Positions 36,641 through 50,600 of a stretch of DNA of 64,000 nt are shown here, in pieces. Where the stretch lies: positions 204,968,271 through 205,032,270 of the forward strand of contig CM046875.1 in assembly GCA_025667525.1 (NCBI GenBank). Reading direction: 5' to 3'. The DNA comes from Glebionis coronaria. Its lineage: Eukaryota > Streptophyta > Magnoliopsida > Asterales > Asteraceae. Positions within the stretch are counted from its first letter, which is position 1. Each line of letters opens with the position of its first letter. A model generated the notes under the pieces. It had not been told where the DNA came from, searched no databases, and saw only the letters and a list, made by a program, of their open reading frames with translations. The position numbers and the translations under genes are program-made.

Positions 36641-39360
36641 TCGGGAGCGTTGAGGTAGTCATATGAAAGACTTGGTCGCGCCTACACGATTAAGTAGGTG
36701 ACCATGAGAGAACGGTCGGAATACCCTTAGTGGGGAGGAAAGAAGTTCGTAGACGAACTAATGTGGTCTGATGAGAGGAAGTGTTGGTCTGTTAAAATGC
36801 GTGTAGAATTTCGCAAGTAGAACGAGGTAGGAATTTACTCGTATTGCCGCTAATAGAGGATGCAAGGAGGACATAGTTGAAACTGCTAAGGATGTTGTAT
36901 GAACGCTTCGGGTTTACGGTTATGCATTTGGCTTCGCCAAAGCACTAGCGGTTTTCACAGTGTCAATGAACCAAGTGTGCATGAACGTGTATAAACGAGT
37001 TGTCATCAGGATCATCGACGACGTCTTGATCTACTCAAATCTGAGAAGGAGAGTGAGGCGAATTATGTGTTGGTTTTGGAGTGGAGTTATACGCAAGATT
37101 TTCGAGTGTGAGTTTTAGTATTAAGTTTATCATGATGAGTAGTTAGAGATGATGGCATATCATGGAACCAGCAAGGGGCAAAGTGAAGAAGGATGAGGAA
37201 GCATTTTGGAGGCTGAAGAGGTGGATTGGATAATGAGCCGATCTTGGCATTATCGGAAGGACAGGACGAATTCGCGAAGCATGACGATACGTGGAGCAAG
37301 GATTTGGATGTACACGAGAACGACAAAGAAAGGCGGTTGCTTATACGTTGCAGGAACTGAATATTTGGAAGAACTGGATAGACTTAGTTAGTGGAGCTGG
37401 ATTGTTATATCTGCCTAGAATGCTAGAGGCATTTGGTGTACGAGACGTAGAGAATGATCTATACGGATCATGAACGTCTCCAACACATACTCAATCATCT
37501 TGATTAAACATTTGAAAAAAAAGATGGGTGGAGTTAAGTGATGTAAGAAAATTGCAAGGCCAAGTACCATCTGGGAAAGGCAAGCATGGTTGATGAGACT
37601 TGGAGTAAGAAGAATGAAGTGAAGCTGAGACGAACTTGAACTATAGGGATGACGTATTAGGGTGGTTTGGATGAAGGATGTAGGTTGCATGAGTTGATTT
37701 GTCTAAAGCAGAGAACGCGTCAACATGTATGTTGCGTGGCTTGGACAATCATATGGAGAAAAGGGACGTAGACTATACTTCCTACATAGGTAGGAGTAGC
37801 TTAGAAAGGGCCAAAATTGGTGAAAGTGACGAGAGTTGGGTGATAGTCGATAGACTGACTAATTCATCTCATATTTCAAGAGGAATGAGTAGTCACGTAG
37901 TTGAGAAATTGGAAGGATTGCGTACAGATGTGATGGAATAGAGGGTGTTGCATAAAAGTTAATCTAATAGGTATGGAGTGCCTTATGAAGGACTATGGCA
38001 AGGGAAGAAACGAAGGGAAGCATCACATCGTGATGTATGGTATGAGTTGAGGAAGAAGAAGGAAGTGTGTATAGAAGCGAAGCATGAATGAAATAGGTCG
38101 AGATAGGAACCGAAGGTAAAACTTTGGTAGAGCCTAATGAGTAGAATAAAGCACAACGCAAGCTAATACTGTCGTAGTGTGGAAAAGGAAACGGCACTGA
38201 CCTATACTGATTGTTTGGGAGGCTTAGTGTCGATAATCGAATGGATGAGGAGTTATAGGTGTGATGTGCCATAGGGATGAAGGGCTTGGTCTAACTGATA
38301 CAAGATGAAGAAAAGTGAGAAAGAAGTGTATAGGTGCTACTAATGAGCTATAGGTGCTACTAATGGAAGTAGTTGTAGCATGGGTTTGGATGGCAGTTGA
38401 TAGACTAACTGAGATAACCGCCCTTTTGATGATGTGTATAGATCATAAGATGATTTGGATTGGAAGAACTAATGGATATGTGAAAGACCGTCATAGGTCA
38501 CTTTGTAAGGAAATTGGAATTTTTAAGTAGTTTGGGGTACGGACTAAAGGGAGTTGATGTACATGATTGGATATGAGTATATCCAGCTAACTAAGAAAGG
38601 ATAGGCAAGTGAGATATTTATACAACCTTAGGTGTTACACTGAGGGCATGGGTGATTGATTTAGAGGTAGTTAGGAAACTCGTTAGCGATGACTGAGTTT
38701 TCATATAATGATAGTTATCATACTAGAAGTCGATAAATGCCATGTGAGGCACTATATGAATGGATAGGGTGAGTTGTCCCTATTGTGGACTAGAGTTGGT
38801 AAAAGAGGCTACTAATGTGGTAATGATGTTGTGGAAAGGATGAGAGCAACAAGGGATGCTATGTAGAAAAGGAGGAAACCACTAGAGTTAGTGACAAAGT
38901 TATGTAGGAAGTTTCACCCATAGTAACGGGTGGTACGTTTTGGTAAAATGGAAGAGTTGATGTAGAGTTTTGTAGGTCCATTTATGATCTTTGGAAAGTT
39001 CGGACCATTAGCTTATGAGCATAGAATTACCTGGGGGAAATGAGTTGTATACATGATACATTTCATGTATTGAGATTGGTAAAGGTTGTTTACAAATGCA
39101 TTTTACATGTACGGTGTTTCGGGACTTGTGTTAGTAAGATTCTTTGTTTTATCAAAGAGTCATCTTTGAGATTTATTGACTGTGAGGTCAAGAGTTTGGA
39201 AATGAGTTTAATTACTTTTGGTTTGTATATGTGGTATTTTGAAACTTGAACTAAAGTTCACATGGAAATGAGAGGAGTTCGTTTAAAACAAGTATCCTCA
39301 TGTGGTTTGTTGTTTGTGCGTTTGATCCTAAGGAGTAAATCTCGGGATGAGATTTCTATT
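36640..39360 (+). pseudogene. G3 decayed gypsy pol
   Basis: Traces in plus orientation and correct order: an RT patch at 36900-37050 (reads like VMPFG, then AVFT...MNQV and IIDDVLIYS), a YHPGKA patch near 37560, VVDRLT near 37850 (integrase core), YNDSYHT...EALYE near 38705-38760, and near 39040-39240 a patch like VHNTFHVSNLKK...DREVKRL from the integrase C-terminus. No frame is open over more than about 100 codons. The same worn sequence occurs in G1 at 1-2936. Clearly non-functional. Confidence 0.8.
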
Positions 39361-39372
39361 AGGAGGGAGTGA
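39361..39372 (+). promoter_or_regulatory. G3 polypurine tract
   Basis: AGGAGGGAGTGA abuts the 3' LTR, the same as in G1. Confidence 0.85.
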
Positions 39373-40724
39373 TGTGACAACCCTGGTTTTGAGGTTCGTC
39401 ACTTAGTTTTGTTTTGTGCTAGTTACGTGTCTTTACGTATTTATGTGCTAATTGGTGTGAATAGATTGTGGGTTGGATATCGCTTCCGGTACGGGGTACC
39501 TTGTGAGTGAAACAATGTGTGATGATTTCATGTTCATGAGTTCACATGGTGGTGACTATGAAGTGAGATGGTGTTATTTAGTGGTTTTACGTATACGTAT
39601 ATGTATTATAGAAAATCGTATTTTTACGATTTACGGTTTAGCATTTAGAGGTCTCAGGTGAGGTAATTAGTCATATGAATATTTTTCGGGATAGTTTTAA
39701 TTCATTTAGGACTTATTTATAAAGTTTATTTCAAAATTTGAGATTTTTATTAAAAGTGTATATTTTACGTCTTTTACGGTAAAACGCGTAAATTTGACTA
39801 GTTTGACGGTTTTGAGGTTTTGGAAGCTTTAGGAGCTGAAATAAATTAAGGTAAATTAAGGTAATGTTAATAACATAATATTAAATAATAAAAATAAAAA
39901 AACGAAATTAGGGGTGTTTGGGTCGGTTTAGACGCACCAAAGAAAAGAAAAGGGGAAAAAAGAGAAAAGGGGAACCGAGCTTTTGTATATGGGCCAAGGA
40001 CTTGTTAGGAAAGTATAGAAAGCCTTATTTTTATCAAAACACTTCATAAAATCCCTGGAGATCAAGTATGGGTCGACATCCATGGAGAAAATTAGGGTTC
40101 TTCATCAAAAATCTTGTTTTCCAAAAAAATCTAAGGTAAAATCTTCAAACCCTTTTCAATTAAATTGTTTGTATGATTTCTTTAATCATCTTATGATGGA
40201 TTTAGGTTAGGGTTTAATTTAAAAACAGTAAATTAATGTTGTATTAATCATAATATGATGATTACATAAATTAGGGCTTGTAATTAGATGGATTAGGGTT
40301 AATTAATGAGGTTGATTTTGTTAAACCCGTTTTTAAAAACTGGGCAGAAATTTGAGTCAATTGTTTTGATCATATTGGGAGTTCTACAAACTATTATTTT
40401 GTGATCCACATATCCCTGGAAAGCTATTTGAAGTGGCTTTCCAATGCAAGAAACTAGAGTTAAATTTTAGGTCGGGAAGTGGGTCAAAAACAGGTTACAA
40501 CAGTCGGAGGTCAAAACAGTCTTGAAGTCAGCCTGTTTTCGTTTTAAGTTTTGGGTTGTTTGGGGTACTTAGGTTTGCATTGGGATCTTCTCACGAACAT
40601 GAGAGATGGTTTATATATTGTAGTAAGTATCTGCACTTGAGCTAAGGTTGTGGTTTAGGGTAAGACCCTCTAATAGTAACAAACTTTTTGTAAGTTTAAA
40701 GTCAGTAAATCTGGAATGACAAAA

Positions 40725-40770
<46 letters not shown>

Positions 40771-42026
40771 GGGCCTTAACAGTAGCTTTAAGGTTGGGGC
40801 AAATGGGATGTGTTAGCTAACATATGTAAGGGCATAAATATTCCCTTTACAGAGATCATGGGTATGTTTAAGCGGGCGTTTGGTTTATAGTTTTGAGACC
40901 TAAAACTAGGACTGTTTTGGGTAAAATGTTAACGGGACTGGTTATGAAGTAAAACGAGTTAAGGGCTTTATAGAGGGGTGTAATGAGATGCTTAGAGCAT
41001 ATATATGAGGTATATATATGGGATAAGGTTAGATGTCCATCATAGGTTGATGAGCCATTTTAGTGTTTGGTTCATGTTTTGATTATGTGTTTTTGGTTTG
41101 TTAGCTTTTTGCTAGTGCGTGGATGTTTGGGGAAGCTCAATCAGGTGAGTTTCATAGTCCCATGTTTACTATTGATATTTACTTCCAGATGGGATGGAAG
41201 AGACACTGTGTTGAGTTATTTTATAAATTGATGCTGTGAATGTTTTTAAGGTTTGTGATGGACTTGTGTGTACATTATGTGATTAACTGCTATGTGATTC
41301 TTGACTGTGTATGATTTGGATCGGGGAACACGTGCCATCTCAGTTATTGTGGTTTGACAAGGTAGGGGCCTTGGGATAGGTACATAGCGTGATCGTCTAT
41401 GGGACCAATGGATAATGACAAGGTAGTGGCCTTGGGATAGGTACATAGTGTGATCATCTATGGTACCATGGTGTTTGGTAAGGCTGAGGGCCTTGGATTT
41501 TGGTTTGAAATGTTTGATCTTGAATGTTAGTTGTTAATACATAATTGTAACACATTGTCCATATGTTATTGTGTTGATTGTTATTACTCACAGCTTTTTG
41601 GTATGATTTGGCGTTTGAGTCTAAACCTATGACTCTCACCAACTTTATGTTGACGTGTTTGAGTGTCTCTTTGAGGTGAGTATGTGGTTAAGCTTGAGGA
41701 TAGGAGTGGCTAGATTTGGATGCATTAGGATTGCATATAGAAGGAGATCCCCGTTCCTTCTTAGTTTACGTTTATGTTTTTTTTGTTTGATAAGTGATAC
41801 ATGTTGGCACCTATATGTTTGTTTGGTTTATGTTTATTTTTTGTCTTGGGTAAGTGGTAGGACTATTACCTACATACCTAGACTCCCGCATTGTTGAGGT
41901 ATTGTCATGACATTTGTGTCGCCATGTTTGACATTATATTTGCATTTAGTTATCTCTATAGACACGCTATTGTTGTGATGATATCCATACGTCGTGCCCC
42001 ATATTCCGCCATGGTGGGGTGTGACA
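39373..42026 (+). repeat. G3 3' LTR
   Basis: 2654 bp, near-identical to 31657-34421 apart from the shorter TA tract (40726-40768) and scattered substitutions. Confidence 0.93.
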
Positions 42027-43095
42027 GTTATGAACTAAACTGAGTTAAGGGGTTTATAGAGGGATGTAATGAGACGCAAATGGAATATAAATGGGGCTAA
42101 GTGGTAGGATAAGGTTATATATCCATCATATATTGATGAGCCATTTTGGTATGTGGTTCATATCTTGATTGTATACGTTTGTGTGTTTAGATTTTTGCTA
42201 TAGCACAGATACTTAAAGAAGCTTGTTCAAGTGAGTTTCATAGTCCCATGTTTCTATGATTTATAAATGTTTTGACTTCCAGATGGGATGGGAGAGACAC
42301 TGTATGGTTTTGTAACTAATGTTGTGAATGTTTTTATGGTTTGTGATGGACTTGTGTGTGCACTTAAGTGATTAACTGTTATGTGATTCTTGATTGTATT
42401 TATGATTTGGATCGGGAGACATGTACCGTCTCAGTTATTGTGGTTTGATTTGGTACCAAGGGGATGTTGACAAGGCGGGGCCTTGGAACTGGTTCATAGG
42501 TGTATGGGCGCCTATGGGACCATGGTGATTGGTAAGGCTTGGAGCCTTAGAATTGTGGTTATTGGTAAGGCTTGAAGCCTTGGATTTGTGATGATTGGTT
42601 AATCTTGAATGCTAGTTGTTAATACATAATTGTAGCACATTTTCCATATGTTATTTTATTAGTGGTTGTTATTCACGGCTTATAATTGATTTGGAGTTGG
42701 ATTATAAACCTATGACTCTAACCAACATTATTGTTGACGGGTTTTAGTGTCTCTTTCAGGAGAGAATGTGGTTAAGCGTGAGAATAGGAGTGGCTAGTTG
42801 GGAGCCTTAGGATTGCATTTGGAGGAACCCCTTTTCCTCTTAGTATTTATTTAATGTTTGATTAAGTGATACTTTGTAGACACCTATATGTTTGTTATTT
42901 GTTAATTGTATGTCTTTGGTAAGAGGCAGGCCTGTTACCTACTTACCTAGATGCTTGTGTTGTTTGTCATGTCTTCATGACATTGTGTCACCATTTATGA
43001 TATTTCAATTTCATTTAGTTATCTCTGTAGACACGCTATTGTTGTGATGATATCCTTACATCGCGCCCCATATTCCGCCATGGTGGGGTGTGACA

Positions 43096-43999
43096 TAACT
43101 GCCTTGTGCCTATGGTTTGTGTGCTTATTTGAGGTGTGCTTGTGTTGATATTGAACTGCTACGAACCTTGAATAAGAAAACTGCTTATTAAAGTGCTTAT
43201 TGTCAAAAATTAGAAACATAAGCTAACTGCCATTAATCTTTCCAAGGTTTTTGGCCTAAAAAGCCACCAAACAATCTTCTCACAAGCATTTTCATAGCTT
43301 TTCTTTGTCTATTGTTCATTCTCTTACAAACTTCGACTTTTGTTGACTTTTTGTACAAATTTGGCCAATTGCTTATTTTGTTCAATCTTCTTATTTTCTC
43401 TTTGCACAACTTACTTTTGGTAGTTAATCTAGTTTTTCTAGCTCATTATTGATTTCCCAAATTTTCAGTTCATTTAGTTTAGGTCTTATTAGAAAACTAG
43501 CTTATTTTTTTTTAAAGTGCTTATTAATTTATGTAGCTTATTCTATTTGGATCATTGCTATTTTTCCATTTGATTAATCTTAGTTAGCTTATTCAAAAGA
43601 TTTTGCAAAAAGAATCAAGCCTTGAGATATTCTAGAATTAAAAATCCGACTATTTTTTCTTGTAGTGGATTTGGATATTTAATTAATTCATCTTATTCAG
43701 TAGAGCTTTTTATAAAATTCTTTTTGTTGTATCTTAGTAAGGTCAAAAGATTGAGGTTTGCATAATTAGAGCTTATGGCAATAAGTCTTGTGCTTATTGG
43801 GCTTATCAAGGCCCAATGTGATAGCTTATTGCTCATTACGCTATGATAAGCTCATTTTCAGCCTTTAAGCCTTTAGAAAATTGTTTTTAGAATTAAATTT
43901 TGAGTCAGATAGGCTTTTTCAACTTATTTTTCCAACTTTTTTCTTATTGGCCTTTTTCAACTTATTTTTCCAACTTTTTGTCTACTATAGGTACTCAAC
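43096..43999 (+). other. Non-coding, GCTTATT-rich stretch
   Basis: About 900 bp, AT-rich, with many GCTTATT/GCTTATTG words and no credible gene. It ends CTACTATAG|GTACTCAACATG just before the ORF at 44000, which could be a splice acceptor in a leader. The link is unproven. Confidence 0.5.
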
Positions 44000-44757
44000 A
44001 TGCCTTTTGGAATTCAAAACGACCATGAGAAAACTAGAGAATATTTGCCTTGTCTATCTGATTCTTGTCAACCTCGTTCCTTTAAAAATACACGTCGGTC
44101 TTTAGAAAATCGATGCTTTTATGAAGGTCGATTTGTCTCATCTGATCTCTATGGGCATGAACTCACTCGATTCATGTTCAAGTCCATTAGCTTTGATTTT
44201 TTGCTTGACATTAATGAGCGAATATTTCATTCGTTTCTTATAGAGTTCTTTGGTTTGTTCTCTTTTATGTGCATCAATAATGGTTTTTCTACAAGATTTT
44301 CCATTAAAGGGAAAACTATTGTATACTCTCTTGAAAAATTTGGTCGAATTCTCAAGATGCCATACAATGGTCAATGTAGGTTCATCGATGCTTGGAGTAT
44401 TGACTCTTTCTAATCGGCCCCTATTTATGTGCATTACGTGACCGAACTTTCCTCTCCTTTGTTCATTGCTAGAGCTATTTCTAAACCTCGTGAACATTCT
44501 CTTCTTGGTGATTTTCAAGGAAACATTCGTACTCTAACCCCTTGGGAATTGCTAATTATCAAAATTAATGATTTTATGGTTCCATGGGCCGAACTCATTG
44601 GGGAACACGGAATGTGTCTTGGTGGCGATCGCAATCACGTACCCGCATGTCTTGGACATATGTTGTATTGTGTTGCTACCTCCACCCTATACAATCTAGC
44701 ATATTTCATTGCTAGTAGAATTAAGTTTGTTCTTTTTAGATCCAATTCTAGTTTTCC
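44000..44757 (+). pseudogene. Unidentified repeat-borne ORF, 5' part, split by C2
   Basis: It starts at ATG 44000 (MPFGIQNDHE). The frame is open for 137 codons, has one TAA at 44411-44413, and continues in the same frame to the C2 insertion. A notable conserved-looking block is MCLGGDRNHVPACLGHMLYC, near 44610-44670. From memory, similar C-L-G-G-x-R-x-H-x-x-A-C blocks occur in uncharacterised multi-copy proteins of Asteraceae and in Athila-associated ORFs; I could not check this. No catalytic motif is visible. The 3' part is at 54078-54419. Confidence 0.6.
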
Positions 44758-45115
44758 TGTTAGCCCTATATTTTATATATAGTTGAACAAGAATGTAATA
44801 GGTCATCTTAGTCGTTAATGGTCTTGTATTGTAATAGGTTAGTCGGGAAAACCGGACTTGGACTTTAAGCTAATATTGTATAAGTTAGGGGCATAAGCCC
44901 AAGTGCAAGCCAAGCCCGACCCAAGAAACAAGCCCATGAGCCCACCAAGCTCATGGGTATATAAAGCCTCTTCTATGTGTGGAAGAGGGTATTGGTTACA
45001 TTTTACTTTCTCTCTCTAAAGTTTAACCTTCCACCAATTCTCTCTAGTTTCTCTCTCTACCTTTCTTATCTTTCTCTCTCTAGAATCTTGTGTTATGGAT
45101 TAAGTGGGATTAAAA
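44758..45115 (+). repeat. C2 5' LTR
   Basis: 358 bp, starting TGTTAGCCC and ending TTAAAA where the 3' LTR has TTAACA. It contains the TATA/hairpin promoter and a CT-rich downstream part like C1. Confidence 0.9.
44933..44990 (+). promoter_or_regulatory. C2 core promoter: hairpin, TATA box, hairpin
   Basis: CCCATGAGC (44933-44941) pairs with GCTCATGGG (44949-44957), then TATATAAA (44958-44965), then a second hairpin (44965-44990) with one mismatch. In the 3' LTR the second hairpin is a perfect 10-bp stem (ACCCTCTTCC 53922-53931, GGAAGAGGGT 53938-53947). Confidence 0.8.
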
Positions 45116-45117
45116 TT

Positions 45118-45131
45118 TGGTATCAAGAGCC
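45118..45131 (+). promoter_or_regulatory. C2 primer-binding site
   Basis: TGGTATCAAGAGCC, identical to C1, two bases after the LTR. Confidence 0.82.
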
Positions 45132-45519
45132 TATAGTAGATAGGTGATTGAAGTTCGTGTGGTTTGCTTTTAAAATTTTTGTGGCTTATTCTATAAGCTA
45201 TTGATCTCGAAAAAAAATTTTAGCTTGGATTTCAAAAAGGTTGGTACTTTTTTTTTATTATCATCTAAATAAACCAGAAGTACAAGGCGATTTTGGTTTT
45301 TAACTCAAAATCATCACATTTTTAAGGTTTTTTAGATCAAAAATAGTTTTTTGTACTATTTTCTTAATTTGAATTTTTTTGCCTTATATTTCAGAAAGTG
45401 TTGATTTTTATTGTCCCTAAGAAGCTATATATTGAGGAAGTACAACTCGATTTGTTGGAAAACCTTGAAATCGTTGCCTTTACGAGATTCGTTGCCTAGT
45501 TGCCAAAATTTCGGAATTT

Positions 45520-45900
45520 TAGAGCTTATTGCGGAATTGATGCCTTTCTTCATTGCGGAATTGTGCTTTCTTCATTACGAAATTGTTACTTTTCAACTAT
45601 TGCGGATTTGAATCAAATCTAAGTATTGCGGATTTGAATCAATTTGAGGATTGCGAAATTGAATCAATTTTAGTATTGTGGAATTGTGGTTTTTAGTATT
45701 GCGGAATTGTGGTTTTTAAGTATTGCGGAATTGTTCATTTGAGCATTGCGGATTTGAATCCTAAGTATTGGATTGCGGAATTGAAACCTCAGTTGATTGC
45801 GGAATTATTGCTTGATTGCGGAATCGAATCCACGCATTGCGGAATTATATCAATTAACACATTGCGGAATCATTTCATACCAACATCGCGGAATCTCAGC
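45520..45900 (+). repeat. ATTGCGGAATT repeat array in the C2 leader
   Basis: ATTGCGGA occurs twelve times exactly and about four times with one change, spaced 20-40 bp. The core CGGAAT is the reverse complement of the ATTCCG core in the C1 leader and the A1 LTR. Confidence 0.88.
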
Positions 45901-46209
45901 CAATTTTTGTTCGAGCACTTTATAGACTTAGCCACTATCTAGACTAGTCTCGGAACATAGTTTACACGAAGATTAAAAAAAAGAGTTAAAATTGTTTAGG
46001 TCAAGTAAATTCAAATTTTTTCCCCACTAGTTTTTGGCTATTTCTAACTCAATTTCAAAATTTGACGATACAAAATTTTTTGGCTTACCGTTTTGTCGGA
46101 CTGAGGAATTTATTGTCGGACTGAAGATTCTCGGAACGCTACGAAATTTTAACCACACCTCATCACAACAAATATACTAAGATCTGTAATTCATTCACAA
46201 GTATTTACC

Positions 46210-47681
46210 ATGTCTAGCAACAACATCAACATTACGACTGCTAATCAAAGTCGTTTGGAACAAGGTGGCAACGGTAATCCACCTGTGCTCACTACCGGTT
46301 TCTACGTTCAATGGAGATCTCGTTTTCTCACATTTCTCGACGGAAAAGAGAACCGAACTGCTCTTCGTCACTGCCTTGAGAATCCACCTCCAGTTTTTGA
46401 ATTCAGACCCATTACCACACAAGCAGAGGATGGTACTTCATCAACTATACGAGCTATGGAGGATTTCGGCACATGTTCTGCTGAGAAAAAGAAACTCCTC
46501 CAAGCTAAAGCTGATGCTGTAAACTTCATACTCACTGGAATTGATAACGATATCTATTCCACAGTTGATGCATGTCCTAATGCTATGGAAATGTGGAATG
46601 CAATTCATTGACTAAAGCAAGGTGAGTCGATCAATGTTCAAGATCTCGAGACTAATCTACTTTGGGAGTTTGAAAAATTCAAATCTGAAGATGGTGAATC
46701 CATTGACTCATATTACTCGAGATTCTACAAAATGATGAATGAGCTTGTCAGAAATCAGTGCACCATCTCCAATCATCATGCCAATGTTCAGTTTCTACTT
46801 TAACTCAAACCGGAATGGCAAAGGTTTGTGACTTTGGTTAAACAAAGGGAAGATATCAAGACCATCTCCTATCACAAACTTTATGATATCTTGAAACAAC
46901 ATCAAAATGAAGTGAATGAACTAAGGGCTGAAAAGGAAGAACGGTCTGCTAATTCTATTGCTTTTGTGGCTGCTACTTCAACAAAACCTGTTCCCCGTCA
47001 ACAACCACCTACTCATTCCTCAAAGTCATCAAGCTCATCCACCAAACCTCTAGCTACTTCTAAACACAAAGCAAAAGAAATTGTCCCCACTCCACCTCCA
47101 AAGTATGACACTGAGTCAGATGGAGACAGTGATGATGAAAAAACTTCAAGGGACAAGAAGATTGAGGAACTCATGTCTTTACTCACCAGAACTTATAAGA
47201 AGATCTACAAACCTACCAACAACAACCTCAGATCATCATCCAATGCTATATATAAGGAAGTTTATCATGCACCTAGGTATGATCGTGATGCTAGGTATGA
47301 TTATCAGATGATGCTGAATCAAGTTGGGGCTAGAGATACTGTAGGCACTCCGGTGGTGCAGAAGACTGGGATTCAATGCTTCAATTTCAAGGGATTTGGG
47401 CACATGGCTAGGGAATGCAAGAAGCCAAAACGGGTTAAGGATTCTGGATATCACAAGGAAAAGATGTTGTTGTGTAAGAAAGAAGAAGCAGGAATTCCAC
47501 TTACAACAGACGAAGTTGACTGGCGTGATGACACTGATGATGAAGTCGATGATCAAGAGTTGGAGGCACATTATGTGTACATGGCAAAGATTCAAGAAGT
47601 GATTCCAAAGATTGCTGAAACTTTTGGACCTATCTTTGATACTGAGCCAATTGAAAAGCTCGTCGAGATCATTCTCTTCAT
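46210..47681 (+). pseudogene. C2 gag
   Basis: The ATG at 46210 (MSSNNINITT) opens a copia gag. In-frame TGA at 46609-46611 and TAA near 46801 interrupt it; comparison with the usual gag pattern suggests CGA and CAA originals, both C-to-T. The frame then runs to 47781. The zinc knuckle reads C-F-N-F-K-G-F-G-H-M-A-R-E-C (from about 47378): the second cysteine is Phe, so zinc binding should be lost. An acidic linker follows (DDTDDEVDDQELEAHYVYMAKIQEV in part), then protease. Confidence 0.88.
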
Positions 47682-50600
47682 AATGGACTCTGGGTGCACC
47701 AAGCACATGACGGGCAATCTCAAGCTTCTAATTAACTTCATGGAGAAGTTTATAGGTACGGTACCGTTTGGAAATGATTAGTTTGCACCGATACTCGGAT
47801 ATGGAGATTTGGTTCTAGGGAATATCACGATAAAAAGGGTTTATTACGTCGAAGGATTGAATCACAATTTATTCTCTGTTGGTCAATTTTGTGATGCGGA
47901 TTTAGAAGTGGCGTTTCGGAAAACTACTTGCTATGTTAGAGACTACGATGGGAATGACCTTCTTACTGGTTCTCGTGGTTCTGACTCTACACAGTAACTC
48001 TTCAAGACACATCTTCAACAAATCCAATTTGCTTAATGGCGAAAGCTTCATCCTCTCAAGCATGGTTATGGCATCAACGATTGTCACATCTCAACTTTGA
48101 CACCATCAGATATTGTGACCGGTCTTCCTAAGTTAAAATTCGTCAAAGACTATCTTTGTTCATCTTGTGAGTTGGGGAAAGCAAAACGAAAGTATTTCAA
48201 AACAAAGACTACCCCAAACTCAAAAGGACGATTGGAACTTCTACACATGGATTTATGTAGTCCCATGCATGTAGAGAGTGTTAACGAGAAAAAGTATATT
48301 CTCGTGATTGTTGATTATTACTCTAAATACACTCGGACTTTCTTCTTAAGGTCCAAAGATGAAACACCAGAGGTTCTCAAAAACTTTCGCAAGATGATTC
48401 AACGCAATCTTCAAGCTCAAGTCTTAACGGTAAGAACGGATAGGGGTACTGAATTTTTGAACAAGACTTTGCAATCTTATTTTCAAGAAGAAGGCATCGA
48501 ACGTCAAACGTCTATTGCTCGAACTCCTGAAGAAAACGGCGTTGTCGAAAGACGGAACCGTACTTTGTTTGAGGCAGCTCGAACAATGCTTTCTGCATCC
48601 AAGTTACCACTATTCTTCTGGGTTGAAGCAATTGCAACTGCCTGTTATACTCAGAATCGTTCTCTCGTAATCCCTAGACATGAAAAGACACCTTACCACA
48701 TCATCAATAGCAGGAAACCTACTATTAAATTCTTTCACGTAATTGGATCTTTATGCTACATTCTTAAAGACGGTGAGTATCTCGACAAGATGAAAGAAAA
48801 AGGTGATGCATGTATTTTTGTGGGGTATGCTACATTGTTGAAAGGATATCGAGTTTACAACAAGAGAACAAAGATTATTGTTGAAACAATTCATGTAAAC
48901 TTTGACGAATTGCCACAAATGGTACTTGATCACAACAGCTCAAGTCCCGCACCTCAATGTCCAGCAATGGCACCTACACATAACAGTGTACGTCCCGTGC
49001 AAGAACGTCAAGAAAGTACTCCTACATCAGACTCGACGAATAAGACCCAAATGGATGAGTTGGTTGATTTATATGATCCAATGTTTGATGAATATTACTA
49101 TGGAAACAATCAAGTTGTGTCAAAGCCTTCCGCTATCAATCATGCTGATGCACCCGAACAAAGTCAACAAGACACAACTGCATCTACTTCAACAACCGTT
49201 GCTCAAGAGACAATTCCATTGGATACTCAACAAACTCAAGAAACTGTCATACAACCAACCTCACCAACCGTCAATGCTGAAGGAGGAAACAACAATCAAG
49301 CAGTCGATGCACAACCTAACGAAGATGAATTTATCAACCCGTTTGGTACACCGGTAAGCGAAGTCGGAGAGTCTTCTACTCAATATGTTGATCCGTCTAA
49401 CATGCATACATTCTACCAACGATATCCATCCACTCACCATTGGACACGTGATCATCCATTGGAGCAAGTCATTGGAAATCCTTTACAACCGGTTCGAACA
49501 CGCAGACAACTCGAAACCGATGGCGATGTGTGTATGTATGCACTCACCGTGAGTTCAACTATACCTACAAACATCAAGCAAGCCATGACTGATCATGCGT
49601 GGATTGAATCAATACAAGACGAAATTCATCAGTTTGAACGCCTAAATGTTTGGGAACTTGTAGACAGACCCTATGGAATGTCAACTTTAGATTTCAAATG
49701 GATCTGGAAAAACAAACTGGATGAAGAACAAACCATCATCAAAAACAAATCTCGTCTTGTGGTTAAGGGATACCGTCAACAAGAAGGCATAGACTACGAT
49801 GAATCACTCGCTCCAGTTGCTCGTTTGGAAGCTGTCAGTATATTCCTTGCTTATGATGCACATAAGGGCTTCATGGTTTTTCAGATGGACGTTAAAACTG
49901 CTTTTCTCAACGGTCATTTGAAGGAAGAAGTGTATGTGAATCAGTCGGAAGGATTCGTCGATCCTCATCATCCTGACAAAGTCTATCGTCTCAAGAAGGC
50001 TGTATATGGACTTAAACACGCTCCAAGGGCATGGTACGAAGAACAATCAAACTTCTTGGTTTCCAAAGGATTTTCCAAAGGTTCTATTGATCCTACTCTC
50101 TTTACTAATAAATATGGGGATGACATACTGCTGGTGCAAGTTTATGTTGATGACATTATTTTTTGTTCTACGAACCTAAAACTTTCAAAACGTTTTGAAA
50201 AATTAATGCACAGCAGATTTGAAATGTCAATGATGGGGGAGCTAAAATTCTTTTTAGGCCTCCAGATTCATCAATCCCCACGTGGTATCTTCATTAACCA
50301 AGCAAGTATGCTCAAGAGATACTTAAAAAGCATGGTATGACCTCATGTGCTCGCGTTGGTACACCATTGTCGACCAAATCCCTAAACGCTGACTTGTACT
50401 CGTATCCCCTAGATCAAACGCGATATCACAGTATGATCGGGTCACTTATGTACCTTACAGCCAGCAGGCCTGATATTCGTCATGTCACATGCTATTGTGC
50501 ACGATATCAAGCCATACCTAGTCAAAAGCACCTCAAAGAGGTTAAACGGATCTTTTGGTAACTTAAGAATACCATTCATATGGGACTCTGGTATCCGAAG

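Noticed and set aside
37206..37941. Short plus-strand open frames in G3
   Set aside because: They do not match the frame of the pol traces and show no domain; chance frames in decayed DNA.
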